Shown piece by piece: positions 16,349 to 24,603 of a DNA stretch of 64,000 nucleotides. Source of the DNA: Castellaniella sp034675905. Lineage in GTDB: Bacteria; Pseudomonadota; Gammaproteobacteria; Burkholderiales; Burkholderiaceae_B. Position 1 is the first letter of the stretch. The number at the start of each line of letters is the position of its first letter. Position numbers and translations under genes: made by a program. The DNA is taken from contig NZ_JAUCCV010000002.1 in assembly GCF_034675905.1 (NCBI RefSeq), forward strand, positions 558,001-622,000. The letters are read 5' to 3'. The notes under the pieces were generated by a model that saw nothing but the letters and a program-made list of their open reading frames with translations, had not been told where the DNA came from and did no database searches.

Positions 16349-16577
16349 AAAATGGCCCCCACGCTGCGCCTGCGGCTTGCTGCCCCCCAAGGGGGCGCTT
16401 TTCATCTTGGGGCGGCCCGGCGATGAAAAATGGCCCCCACGCTGCGCCTGCGGCTTGCTGCCCCCCAAGGGGCGCTTTTCATCTTGGGGCGGCCCGGCGA
16501 TGAAAAATGGCCCCCACGCTGCGCCTGCGGCTTGCTGCCCCCCAAGGGGGCGCTTTTCATCTTGGGGCGGCCCGGCG
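16345..16577. repeat. Three tandem copies of a 77-78 bp GC-rich palindromic unit
   Basis: Units begin at 16345, 16423 and 16500. The copies are 78, 77 and 78 bp, and the middle one lacks one G in its G-run. Each unit contains GCCCCC-CAA-GGGGGC followed by GCTTTT, and then a second stem, TTTTCATC with GATGAAAA, around a GC-rich centre. The array fills the convergent gap between lysR and htpG. Predicted reading frames through it are not genes. A related array is at 56169-56355. Confidence 0.9.
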
Positions 16578-16580
16578 ATG

Positions 16581-16619
16581 AAAAAGGCCGCGCCGACCCA
16601 GCAGATCGACGCGGCCTTT
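16581..16619 (-). terminator. Intrinsic terminator of htpG
   Basis: A perfect 10-bp stem (AAAGGCCGCG at 16583-16592 with CGCGGCCTTT at 16610-16619) lies 17 bp past the htpG stop codon. On the minus strand it ends in five T. It may also act weakly on the plus strand for lysR. Confidence 0.8.
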
Positions 16620-16635
16620 CAAGCGTCTGGGGAGA

Positions 16636-18540
16636 TCACGCCCCCAGCAGCAGCGCATTCATGCGTTTGACGAAGGACGCCGGGTCCTTCAGCGCCGCGC
16701 CCTCGGCCAGCATGGCCTGATCCAGCAGCAGTTCCGCCCAATCGCCGAACGCATCGTCGGCCTGCGCTTCCAGGCGCTTGACCAGGGCATGCTGCGGATT
16801 GACTTCCAGGATGGGTTTGACGTCCGGCGCTTCCTGGCCTGCAGCCTTCAGCATGCGCAGCAAATGCGGGCTGAGTTCGTTTTCATCGACCACCACGCAA
16901 GCCGGCGAATCGACCAGACGGGCGGTGGCGCGGACTTCCTTGACCCGATCCCCCAGCGCCGCCTTCAGGCGCTCGATGGTCGGCTTGAAGGCTTCAGCCG
17001 CCTCGGCCTGCTGTTTCTTTTCTTCCTCGTCAGCCAGCGCATCCAGATCCAGGCCGCCCTTGGCGACGGACGCCAGGGACTTGCCCTCGAACTCACGCAG
17101 ATAGGACAGCATCCATTCATCCACCCGATCGGACAGCAGCAGCACTTCCAAGCCCTTGCGGCGGAAGACTTCCAGATGCGGGCTATGGGCGGCGGCCGCG
17201 TAGGAATCGGCGCTGAGATAGTAGATCTTGTCCTGACCGTCCTTCATGCGGGCGATGTAGTCGGCCAGAGACACGGTCTGCGCCGGGCTGTCGGACTGGG
17301 TGGAGGCAAAGCGCAGCAGGCCGGCGATGCGATCCTTGTTGGCGGGGTCTTCGCCGACGCCTTCTTTCAGCACCTGGCCGAACTGCGACCAGAATTCCGC
17401 ATATTCCTCGGGCTTGTCCTTGACCAGATCGTCCAGCAAGCCCAGGATGCGCTTGGCGCAGCCTTCGCGGATCGATCGCACATCGCGGCTTTCCTGCAGG
17501 ATCTCACGCGAGACGTTCAGCGGCAGGTCGGCTGAATCCACCACCCCGCGCACGAAACGCAGATAGGCGGGCAGCAGCTGTTCGGCATCGTCCATGATGA
17601 AGACACGCTTCACGTAGAGCTTCACACCCCGACGGGCATCGCGGTCATACAGATCGAACGGGGCGCGCTTGGGCACATACAGCAGCTGGGTGTATTCGCT
17701 GCGGCCTTCGACGCGGTTGTGCGCCCAGACCAGCGGGTCTTCGTAGTCGTGGGCGACGTGCTTGTAGAATTCCTGGTACTGCTCGTCGGTGATCTCGGAC
17801 TTGGACCGGGTCCACAAGGCATTGGCCTGGTTGACGGTTTCCCATTCGTCCTTGGTCACCTGTTCCGATTTTTCCGCATCCCATTCTTCCTTCAGCATCT
17901 GGATGGGCAGGGAAATATGGTCGGAATAGCGGCGCAGGACTTCGCGCAGTTTCCAGCCGGACAGGAATTCGTCCTCGTCGGCGCGCAAGGTCAGCACGAC
18001 GGACGTGCCGCGTGCTTCCCGGTCGATGGCGGAGACGGAAAATTCGCCCTGGCCATCGGATTCCCACAACACGCCTTCGGCGGCCGGCAAACCGGCGCGG
18101 CGGCTGCTGACCGATACTTTTTCCGCCACGATAAAGGACGAATAAAAGCCGACGCCGAACTGGCCGATCAGCTGAGCGTCTTTCTGCTTGTCGCCTGTCA
18201 GCTGCGAAAAGAATTCCCGCGTCCCTGACCGGGCAATGGTGCCCAGGTTGGCGACGGCTTCGTCGCGCGACAGACCGATGCCGTTGTCCGTGATGGTGAT
18301 GGTACGGGCGTCCTTGTCGAATTCGACACGAATGCGCAGTTCGCTGTCACCTTCAAACAGGTCCGGATGATCGATGGCCTCGAAGCGCAGCTTGTCACAG
18401 GCGTCCGACGCATTGGACACGAGTTCGCGCAGGAAGATTTCCTTGTTGCTGTACAAGGAATGGATCATCAGATGCAGCAGCTGTTTGACTTCGGCCTGGA
18501 ACCCCAGGGTTTCAGCCGTTTGAGTATCGGATTGGCTCAT
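16636..18540 (-). CDS. htpG: Chaperone HtpG (Hsp90 family)
   Basis: This 634-residue cytoplasmic ATP-dependent chaperone is the bacterial Hsp90, which remodels client proteins with DnaK. The N-terminal GHKL ATPase motifs are present: LRELVSNASDACDKLR, TITDNGIGLSRDEAVANLGTIARSGT and GQFGVGFYS. The middle domain has LPLNVSREILQ. The C-terminal dimerisation domain lacks the eukaryotic MEEVD tail, as expected for bacteria. The start is ATG 18540 (MSQSDTQTAETLGFQAEV). An in-frame extension to 18618 does not match the family. A sigma-32 type promoter lies about 85-115 bases upstream, indicating heat-shock control. Confidence 0.97.
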   Translation of the reverse strand: MSQSDTQTAETLGFQAEVKQLLHLMIHSLYSNKEIFLRELVSNASDACDKLRFEAIDHPDLFEGDSELRIRVEFDKDARTITITDNGIGLSRDEAVANLGTIARSGTREFFSQLTGDKQKDAQLIGQFGVGFYSSFIVAEKVSVSSRRAGLPAAEGVLWESDGQGEFSVSAIDREARGTSVVLTLRADEDEFLSGWKLREVLRRYSDHISLPIQMLKEEWDAEKSEQVTKDEWETVNQANALWTRSKSEITDEQYQEFYKHVAHDYEDPLVWAHNRVEGRSEYTQLLYVPKRAPFDLYDRDARRGVKLYVKRVFIMDDAEQLLPAYLRFVRGVVDSADLPLNVSREILQESRDVRSIREGCAKRILGLLDDLVKDKPEEYAEFWSQFGQVLKEGVGEDPANKDRIAGLLRFASTQSDSPAQTVSLADYIARMKDGQDKIYYLSADSYAAAAHSPHLEVFRRKGLEVLLLSDRVDEWMLSYLREFEGKSLASVAKGGLDLDALADEEEKKQQAEAAEAFKPTIERLKAALGDRVKEVRATARLVDSPACVVVDENELSPHLLRMLKAAGQEAPDVKPILEVNPQHALVKRLEAQADDAFGDWAELLLDQAMLAEGAALKDPASFVKRMNALLLGA

Positions 18541-18626
18541 GGTGCGAAAGATGGAATAGTGGTTGGGGATCGCCGCACGCCCCGACCGGATGACGGCCCG
18601 GCGCGCAGCAGGATGCATGATGATTC

Positions 18627-18655
18627 AGATGGGGGCGGCCCGCTGCGCTTTCAAG
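18627..18655 (-). promoter_or_regulatory. Sigma-32 heat-shock promoter of htpG
   Basis: On the minus strand CTTGAAA (18655-18649) is followed after 14 bases by CCCCATCT (18634-18627). These match the sigma-32 consensus CTTGAAA and CCCCATnT with a spacer in the usual range. The TGA inside CTTGAAA is the stop codon of the upstream MscS-type gene. Transcription would begin near 18620. Confidence 0.85.
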
Positions 18656-19844
18656 TCCTGGGGACGGACGGCAGACTGGGGGGCAGCGGCGGCAGCGCCG
18701 CCTGATCAAAGCCCGCAACAGGGCCACACGGCACGGGCGGCTGTCCCTGTAGTTGCGGCATATCCACGGTAGACACCGGCCCGGTCATGCGGGCGCCATG
18801 CTGGCGGACGATGTCGGCGATCTTCAGCAGCACGTCCTCCTGGACGTTCATGTAGTCGTTGTAGTCGGTGCTGACCGTAAAAGCGTACAAGGACAGCTTC
18901 AGCGAATACATGCCGCAGCTGCTGAAATTGAAGGCGAAGAAATCATGTTTGATGCCGGGATGTCCGCGCAACAAGGCCTGGCCATCAGCCACGATACCAG
19001 GGACGGCATCAATGTCCGTATAACGAATGTGGATGTCTTCCATGATGCGCCGGTTGGTCATGCGCGTGTGATTGATCACCGGCTGGGTATTGAACATGGC
19101 ATTGGGCACATAGAAAGGCTTGCGATCAAAGCCGATCAGCCGGGTGGCGCGCCAGCCGATGTGCTCGACCCCGCCCATCAGGTCCGTGCCGGGGATGATG
19201 ATGTATTCGCCGACCTTGAAGGGCCGGCTGGCAAAAATGGTCAGCCCGCCCAGCAGATTGGCGACCAGGCTTTGGGCCGCAAAACCCACGGCAATGCCGC
19301 CCATGCCGCCAAAGGCCAGCAGGCCGGCGATGGAAAACCCCAGCGCCTGCATCATCATCAGGATCGCGGTGATGACGATGGACGCCTTGGTCAGCTTGCC
19401 GATGGCATCTGCGGCGGTGGGGTCGAGTTCGCGCGCGCGATCCTGCGCACGCGCCAGCAGATTGGATTGAATCTGATTGACCGCACGCAGCAGAAACCAC
19501 ATCACCACCGTGATGACCAGCACATCGCGCACCGGCCCCAGCCCATGCGCCAGCAAGGAGTCCTGCTGCAGGGCTTCGCCATGCTGCACCAGCATCTGCC
19601 CGGCCAAGGCAATCCCCAGCACCCAGACCAGCATCTGCAGCGGCAGCGACGCACCGGACAATAAACCATGCGTCCAGACATGGCGCACCGGGTGCAGACG
19701 CCCCGCCAAGCGGGCTAATACCACGCGCAACACGGCGCCGGTCGCCAAAGAGCCCAGCACGGCAGCGAACACCAGAATGGTCGTCTGCCATTCCTGATAA
19801 ATCGCTGCGGCCTGTTGAAATAGTGTCTGGCTGTCCAAACTCAT
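18651..19844 (-). CDS. MscS-family mechanosensitive channel
   Basis: This protein of about 397 residues is predicted to be an inner-membrane small-conductance mechanosensitive channel. Three to four N-terminal membrane helices are followed by the pore-lining signature GLLAFGGMGGIAVGFAAQSLVANLLGG (shown here in part only) and by the MscS beta domain FASRPFKVGEYIIIPG. The next stretch, VPNAMFNTQPVINHTR, is a standard MscS motif. The C-terminal tail is proline-rich (LPPLPPSLPSVPRT). The start ATG 19844 (MSLDSQTLF) is preferred over frames reaching 19976, because those overlap the promoter region of the divergent chemoreceptor. Its stop codon lies within the htpG promoter. Confidence 0.9.
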   Translation of the reverse strand: MSLDSQTLFQQAAAIYQEWQTTILVFAAVLGSLATGAVLRVVLARLAGRLHPVRHVWTHGLLSGASLPLQMLVWVLGIALAGQMLVQHGEALQQDSLLAHGLGPVRDVLVITVVMWFLLRAVNQIQSNLLARAQDRARELDPTAADAIGKLTKASIVITAILMMMQALGFSIAGLLAFGGMGGIAVGFAAQSLVANLLGGLTIFASRPFKVGEYIIIPGTDLMGGVEHIGWRATRLIGFDRKPFYVPNAMFNTQPVINHTRMTNRRIMEDIHIRYTDIDAVPGIVADGQALLRGHPGIKHDFFAFNFSSCGMYSLKLSLYAFTVSTDYNDYMNVQEDVLLKIADIVRQHGARMTGPVSTVDMPQLQGQPPVPCGPVAGFDQAALPPLPPSLPSVPRT

Positions 19845-19927
19845 CCGCCTTGCATCTGGTTCACGGGACCTTCCAGTGTAAGGGGCCTGTTCCGCTTCTT
19901 TCAAACCCCCCCTACTATTTTCCAGCC

Positions 19928-19954
19928 TAAATAAGCTGTATTTCGTGCCGGTCA
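19928..19954 (+). promoter_or_regulatory. Sigma-28 (FliA) type promoter of the first chemoreceptor gene
   Basis: TAAA (19928-19931), a 15-base spacer and GCCGGTCA (19947-19954) match the flagellar sigma-28 consensus TAAA-N15-GCCGATAA at 10 of 12 positions. Transcription would start near 19962, giving a leader of about 95 bases. Chemoreceptor genes are commonly in this regulon. Confidence 0.6.
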
Positions 19955-20055
19955 TTCCCCAATCACGCATAAGCACGTACCGTTACGCTACTAACACAGG
20001 CCCGTCCCGGCATCACTGCCCGCGCCTGAAAAATATTGCCGTCTGGAGACACCCC

Positions 20056-22047
20056 ATGTTCAAGCGACGCAGCGGCGCCAGCCGTATGTCTCATGCCACC
20101 CTGGGCACTCAACTGTTCGCAGCCGCCACCCTGATGACCGTCCTGGTCATGGCGATCCTGGCGTCCATCGTCACCTGGCAAAGCCGCCAGACGGCCATCG
20201 ACAACGTCAGCGCGGCCAACCGGATGGGTCTGCAGGATTACGACCGCATGCTGCAACTGATCTTCGATATCGGGCGCAACCGCAGCCAGTCCCTGTACCC
20301 GGTCCTGATCCGCTACCTGGGCGGCACCCCCGAACCCACCGGCCAGACCGACAAAGGCCTGCCCGTTCTGGCCGCTGGCGGCAAGCCTCTGAACGGCGAC
20401 CAGGCCCTGATGCGCAGCGTCACCGGCATGACAGCCGAAATCTACGCCCGCACGGACAAGGGCTGGGCGCGCATCGCCAGCGCCTACCAGGATAATCCAG
20501 ACCATGCGCTGGGTCAGACGCTGGACCCCGCCGACCCCATCGCCCTGGCCTTGGATCGCGGCCAGGTCATCGACGTCCCGGAACTGGTCGATCAGAAATG
20601 GCACCTGGTCACCACCAATCCCCTGAAAGGCAAGGACGGCAAGGTCTATGGCGGCATCGTTGATCGCCTGGATATCAGCGCCCAGATCGATCCGGTACTG
20701 AAAGACCTGACTTCCACCAAGCTGGCCGATCATGGCCAGCTGTTCGTCATCCGCCCGACACTGGATCACAAAGACTGGCTCCGGGTCGCCGGCCTGTTCG
20801 GCAAACCGGGCGACCGGCTCAGCGCAGGCAATCCTCCCGACGACTTTGCGACGATGAACCAGGCCTTCAACAGCGCGCCCCTGGGGGCCCAGGAAGTCTT
20901 CGTCATGCAACAATCCATCTTTCTGTCGTGGAAAGCCATCCCCAACTGGAACTGGGTGATCTACGGCTTCGGGCCGGTCGATGAATATCTGGCCGACAGC
21001 AATCGGCAGATGTGGATCCAGTTGGCCCTGATGCTGGCGGGCACGCTGCTGATTGCGCTGGCCATCTTCGCGCTGGCGCGGCGCACCCTGGCACCGGTGC
21101 ACGGCATCGTCACCGGCATGCAAAGACTGGGGGCGGGCGATCTCAGCCAGGATATCGCCGACAGCCCGGCCAACAGCCGCAACGAAGTCCATCAACTGCA
21201 GAACAGCTTGCGCAACACCCAGGACGCCTTGCGCCGCATGATCCAGCAAGTGCGCCACAGCGTGGGCGAAATCCACACCGGCGCGCGTGAAATCGCTGTC
21301 GGCAATACGGACCTGTCCAGCCGCACCGAAGAACAGGCGGCATCCCTGCAGGAAACCGCCGCCAGCATGGAAGAACTGGCCTCGACCGTGCGCCAGAACG
21401 CCGACAACGCCCGCCAGGCCAACGAACTGGCCGCAGGCGCATCGAACACCGCCCACCAGGGAGAACAGTCAGTGGAAGCCATGGTCGCCACCATGCAGCG
21501 CATCGCCGACAGCTCGGCCCGCATCACCGACATCATCGGCGTCATCGACAGCATCGCCTTCCAGACCAATATCCTGGCGCTGAACGCCGCCGTCGAGGCC
21601 GCCCGCGCCGGCGAACAGGGCAAAGGCTTTGCGGTGGTCGCCAGCGAGGTTCGCGCCCTGGCGCAGCGGTCCGCCGACGCGGCTCGGGAAATCAAGCAGT
21701 TGATCGACACCGCATCCCAGGAAGTGCAATCCGGCTCTCAACAAGCCGGGCAGGCGGGCGCCATCATGCAGGATGTGATGACATCAGTGGACCGCGTCAC
21801 GCGCATCATGGGGGAAATCGCCTCGGCCTCCAACGAACAATCCACCGGCATCGATCAGGTGAATCTGGCCGTCACACAGATGGATCAGGTCACGCAGCAA
21901 AACGCAGCGCTGGTGGAACAGGCTGCTGCAGCGGCCGATTCGCTCAGCGAGCAGGCCGACCACCTGGCTAATAGCGTAGCGGTCTTCCGGACAGGCGCGG
22001 ATACCACTGCCCCAGCCCCCATGCTGCCGCCCCCAACCCCGGAATAA
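20056..22047 (+). CDS. Methyl-accepting chemotaxis protein with a large periplasmic Cache-type sensor
   Basis: This 663-residue chemoreceptor has a first membrane helix at about 20-42 (TLMTVLVMAILASIVTW). A periplasmic sensor of about 280 residues, Cache_3-Cache_2-like, follows, with the region around VTGMTAEIYARTDKGW. A second helix (IQLALMLAGTLLIALAIFALA), a HAMP domain and the cytoplasmic signalling hairpin complete it. The hairpin tip DSIAFQTNILALNAAVEAAR is the CheA/CheW-binding region. No CheR-binding C-terminal pentapeptide is present. The end is proline-rich (PPPTPE). The start ATG 20056 has GGAG at seven bases. A second receptor gene follows in tandem. Confidence 0.92.
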   Translation: MFKRRSGASRMSHATLGTQLFAAATLMTVLVMAILASIVTWQSRQTAIDNVSAANRMGLQDYDRMLQLIFDIGRNRSQSLYPVLIRYLGGTPEPTGQTDKGLPVLAAGGKPLNGDQALMRSVTGMTAEIYARTDKGWARIASAYQDNPDHALGQTLDPADPIALALDRGQVIDVPELVDQKWHLVTTNPLKGKDGKVYGGIVDRLDISAQIDPVLKDLTSTKLADHGQLFVIRPTLDHKDWLRVAGLFGKPGDRLSAGNPPDDFATMNQAFNSAPLGAQEVFVMQQSIFLSWKAIPNWNWVIYGFGPVDEYLADSNRQMWIQLALMLAGTLLIALAIFALARRTLAPVHGIVTGMQRLGAGDLSQDIADSPANSRNEVHQLQNSLRNTQDALRRMIQQVRHSVGEIHTGAREIAVGNTDLSSRTEEQAASLQETAASMEELASTVRQNADNARQANELAAGASNTAHQGEQSVEAMVATMQRIADSSARITDIIGVIDSIAFQTNILALNAAVEAARAGEQGKGFAVVASEVRALAQRSADAAREIKQLIDTASQEVQSGSQQAGQAGAIMQDVMTSVDRVTRIMGEIASASNEQSTGIDQVNLAVTQMDQVTQQNAALVEQAAAAADSLSEQADHLANSVAVFRTGADTTAPAPMLPPPTPE

Positions 22048-22104
22048 CTTGCTTATCCATATTGGCAACATGGTCAATACGGAAGCATTACTACGCACTT
22101 TCCA

Positions 22105-22131
22105 TAATAAACAAAACGCGGTTGCCAGCAA
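22105..22131 (+). promoter_or_regulatory. Possible sigma-28 promoter of the second chemoreceptor gene
   Basis: TAAT (22105-22108), 15 bases and GCCAGCAA (22124-22131) match the sigma-28 consensus at 8 of 12 positions, weaker than the first receptor's promoter. Transcription would start near 22138, exactly at the base of the hairpin at 22137-22171. Confidence 0.35.
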
Positions 22132-22136
22132 TACAC

Positions 22137-22171
22137 TGTTTCAAGAGGCCCATTCCAGGCCTCTTGAAACA
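22137..22171 (+). terminator. Perfect 14-bp hairpin between the two chemoreceptor genes
   Basis: TGTTTCAAGAGGCC (22137-22150) pairs perfectly with GGCCTCTTGAAACA (22158-22171) around CATTCCA. No T-run follows, so as a terminator for the first receptor it would be atypical. It may instead form the stable 5' end of the second receptor's message. Confidence 0.5.
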
Positions 22172-22242
22172 CAGGGCTCGCCGCATATGAATCACTGAAA
22201 ATCCTTTCAGTCCCCTACGGCGCCCTTCTGCAGGACGACATC

Positions 22243-23841
22243 ATGGCGCGCGATCACATTGCCTGGACCCGAACCACTTCATTCAAGTTCACGCTATTTA
22301 CCTTGCTGGCCATTGTCGGCATCGCCATCCTGACCAGCGCCCTGCTGTGGATGGAACGCAGCGCCCTGCTGCATGAACGCGAGGTCGGCGCCCGTCAGGC
22401 CGTGGAGTCCGCCTATGGCGTGATCACCTATTTTCACGATCAGGCGCAAAAGGGCCAGATATCCGAAGACCAGGCCAAACAGCAAGCGATGGACACCATC
22501 CGCGGCATGCGCTACAGCGGCCAGGAATATTTCTGGATCAACGACATGCAGCCGCGCATGCTGATGCACCCGTTCGTGCCCAAACTGGTTGGCCAGGACC
22601 TTTCCGACATGAAAGACCCGAACGGCCTGCGGCTGTTCGTGGCCTTCGTCGATACCGTCAAGGCCAGCCCCACCCACGACGGCTTCGTGTTCTACCTGTG
22701 GCCCAAACAAGGCGCCGCCCAACCCGTGGAAAAAGTGTCCTACGTCAAGGGCTTCGAACCCTGGGGCTGGATCCTGGGCTCGGGTGTCTATCTGGATACG
22801 GTGAACGCCGTCGTCTGGCGTCAGGCGGGTCAATTTTCCCTGGCAGCAGGCGGCCTGGCCTTGATCCTGCTGGCTGTCGGGGTGCTGCTGTCGCGCCGGC
22901 TGGTGCGCCAGCTGGGCGGCGAACCAGATACCGTCATCGCCATCGCCCATCAAATGTCCCAAGGCGACCTGCGCGTGGAAATCCCCGTGCGCGAGGGCGA
23001 CACCCACAGCCTGTTGCACGCCATGCTGGTGATGCGCGACGGCATCGCCCAGGCGGTCGCCCAAGTGCGCCAGGGGACCGAATGGATCGCCCAGTCGGTC
23101 GACCAGATCGTCACCGGCAACCTGGATCTGTCCGCCCGCACCGAACAGCAGGCGGCATCCCTGCAGGAAACCGCCGCCAGCATGGAAGAAATCACCAGCA
23201 CGGTCGGCCATAACGCCAGTAACGCCCAGCAGGCCAATACCCTGGCGGCCACCGCATCAGGCGTCGCGGCGCAGGGTGGCAAAACCGTCTCCCAGGTCGT
23301 AGACACGATGGACGACATCAACGCCTCGACCCAGAAAATGTCCGACATCATCGGCGTCATCGACTCGATCGCCTTCCAGACCAATATCCTGGCGCTGAAT
23401 GCCGCCGTCGAGGCCGCCCGCGCCGGCGAACAGGGCAAAGGCTTTGCAGTGGTCGCCAGCGAAGTCCGCGCACTGGCGCAGCGATCCGCAAATGCAGCCC
23501 ACGAAATCCGGGGGCTGATCGACGATACGGTGCAAAAAATCCGGGCCGGCGCGACGCTGGCCGATGGCGCCGGCCAGACCATGTCCGACATCGTCAGCAG
23601 CGTCAAACGCGTCGCCGACATCATGGGGGAAATCACCCTGGCCAGCCGCGAACAGGCATCCGGCATCGAACAGATCAACCAGGCAATTTCCCAGATGGAC
23701 CAGGTCACGCAGCAAAACGCCGGGCTGGTGGTCCAGGCCGGCGAATCCGCCCAAGCCCTGAATGACCAGATGAACGGCCTGAACCGGGCGGTGGGGGTGT
23801 TCCAGTTGCAGCACCAGGCCCCGGCCCTGACGCAGGAATAG
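22243..23841 (+). CDS. Methyl-accepting chemotaxis protein with a single Cache (sCache_2) sensor
   Basis: This 532-residue chemoreceptor has an N-terminal helix (FTLFTLLAIVGIAILTSALLW, split here as seen) and a periplasmic sCache_2 domain. That domain has the hallmark DTIRGMRYSGQEYFWINDMQ, the PFVPKLVGQDLSDMKDPNG loop and GWILGSGVYLD. A second helix (AGGLALILLAVGVLLS), HAMP and signalling hairpin complete it. Its hairpin-tip DNA is nearly identical to the upstream receptor's. Single-Cache sensors often bind small carboxylates or amino acids, but the ligand here is unknown. ATG 22243 has AGGA at seven bases. A terminator follows at 23878-23913. Confidence 0.93.
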   Translation: MARDHIAWTRTTSFKFTLFTLLAIVGIAILTSALLWMERSALLHEREVGARQAVESAYGVITYFHDQAQKGQISEDQAKQQAMDTIRGMRYSGQEYFWINDMQPRMLMHPFVPKLVGQDLSDMKDPNGLRLFVAFVDTVKASPTHDGFVFYLWPKQGAAQPVEKVSYVKGFEPWGWILGSGVYLDTVNAVVWRQAGQFSLAAGGLALILLAVGVLLSRRLVRQLGGEPDTVIAIAHQMSQGDLRVEIPVREGDTHSLLHAMLVMRDGIAQAVAQVRQGTEWIAQSVDQIVTGNLDLSARTEQQAASLQETAASMEEITSTVGHNASNAQQANTLAATASGVAAQGGKTVSQVVDTMDDINASTQKMSDIIGVIDSIAFQTNILALNAAVEAARAGEQGKGFAVVASEVRALAQRSANAAHEIRGLIDDTVQKIRAGATLADGAGQTMSDIVSSVKRVADIMGEITLASREQASGIEQINQAISQMDQVTQQNAGLVVQAGESAQALNDQMNGLNRAVGVFQLQHQAPALTQE

Positions 23842-23877
23842 GGCGCTACACCACCAGTTCCGAAGCGTTTACTATAG

Positions 23878-23913
23878 AAAAGTCCAGACGATCATGCATC
23901 GCCTGGACTTTTT
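23878..23913 (+). terminator. Intrinsic terminator of the second chemoreceptor gene
   Basis: AAAAGTCCAG (23878-23887) pairs with CTGGACTTTT (23903-23912), a perfect 10-bp stem with a 15-base loop ending in five T. It lies 37 bp past the stop codon. Confidence 0.8.
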
Positions 23914-23940
23914 CCTTGTCTCTTTCCCAAAGGCCGCCGC

Positions 23941-24582
23941 TTGCCCGCTCCCGATCTGACCAGCGATTTCCTGCACGTCCTGTTTCTCGTCGCCATCGCC
24001 GCCGAAGCCATGACGGCAGCCCTGGCGGCCGGCCGGCGTGAAATGGACTGGCTGGGCGTCTGCATGCTGGGCTGCATCACCGCGCTGGGCGGCGGGTCCG
24101 TGCGCGACGTGCTGCTGAACCACCACCCGCTGTCCTGGATCGCCCATCCCTACTATCTGCTGATCACCGGCGGCGGCGCACTGATCACCATCGCCATCGC
24201 CCGATTCGCGCATTCCCTGCGCCATCTTTTTCTGTTCCTGGATGCCGTCGGGCTGGTGGTCTTCACGATCATCGGCGTGGACGTCGCCCTGGGCCTGAGC
24301 CTGCCCTGGGGTGTCGCCATCGTCTCGGGCATGATCACCGGCTGCGTGGGCGGGGTGCTGCGCGATGTGCTGTGCAATGAAATCCCGCTGCTGTTTCGCG
24401 CCGAACTGTACGCCACGGTATCCATCGTCAGCGGCGCCCTGTACCTGGCCGGGCTGGCGATGGCGCTGAATCACAATCTGGTGGTGGGCGGATCGCTGCT
24501 CATCGGCCTGGGCCTGCGGCTGCTGGCCCTGCGCTTTGGCTGGAGCATGCCAAAATTTGTATACACGCGCGACCTGCACTAA
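23941..24582 (+). CDS. Trimeric intracellular cation (TRIC) channel family protein, YicG-like
   Basis: This 213-residue inner-membrane protein belongs to the UPF0126/TRIC family, closely patterned like E. coli YicG. It has two repeats of three helices, each carrying the glycine-rich motif: ITALGGGSVRDVLL in the first and ITGCVGGVLRDVLCNEIPL in the second. A seventh helix is at the end. Prokaryotic TRIC proteins conduct monovalent cations as trimers. The start is TTG 23941 with AAGG upstream. The next ATG would delete the first helix. The gene stands alone between the receptor terminator and the convergent kinase gene. Confidence 0.9.
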   Translation: MPAPDLTSDFLHVLFLVAIAAEAMTAALAAGRREMDWLGVCMLGCITALGGGSVRDVLLNHHPLSWIAHPYYLLITGGGALITIAIARFAHSLRHLFLFLDAVGLVVFTIIGVDVALGLSLPWGVAIVSGMITGCVGGVLRDVLCNEIPLLFRAELYATVSIVSGALYLAGLAMALNHNLVVGGSLLIGLGLRLLALRFGWSMPKFVYTRDLH

Positions 24583-24603
24583 GCCCCCTGCCCGAGACGA
24601 CTG

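Noticed and set aside
16377..16720. Plus-strand frames within the tandem repeat array (about 96 codons each)
   Set aside because: They repeat the same translated unit three times and lack start signals. They are by-products of the 78-bp repeat.
20056..23841. Search for a CheR-binding pentapeptide at the receptor C-termini
   Set aside because: The ends are PPPTPE and PALTQE, and no NWETF-like motif is present.
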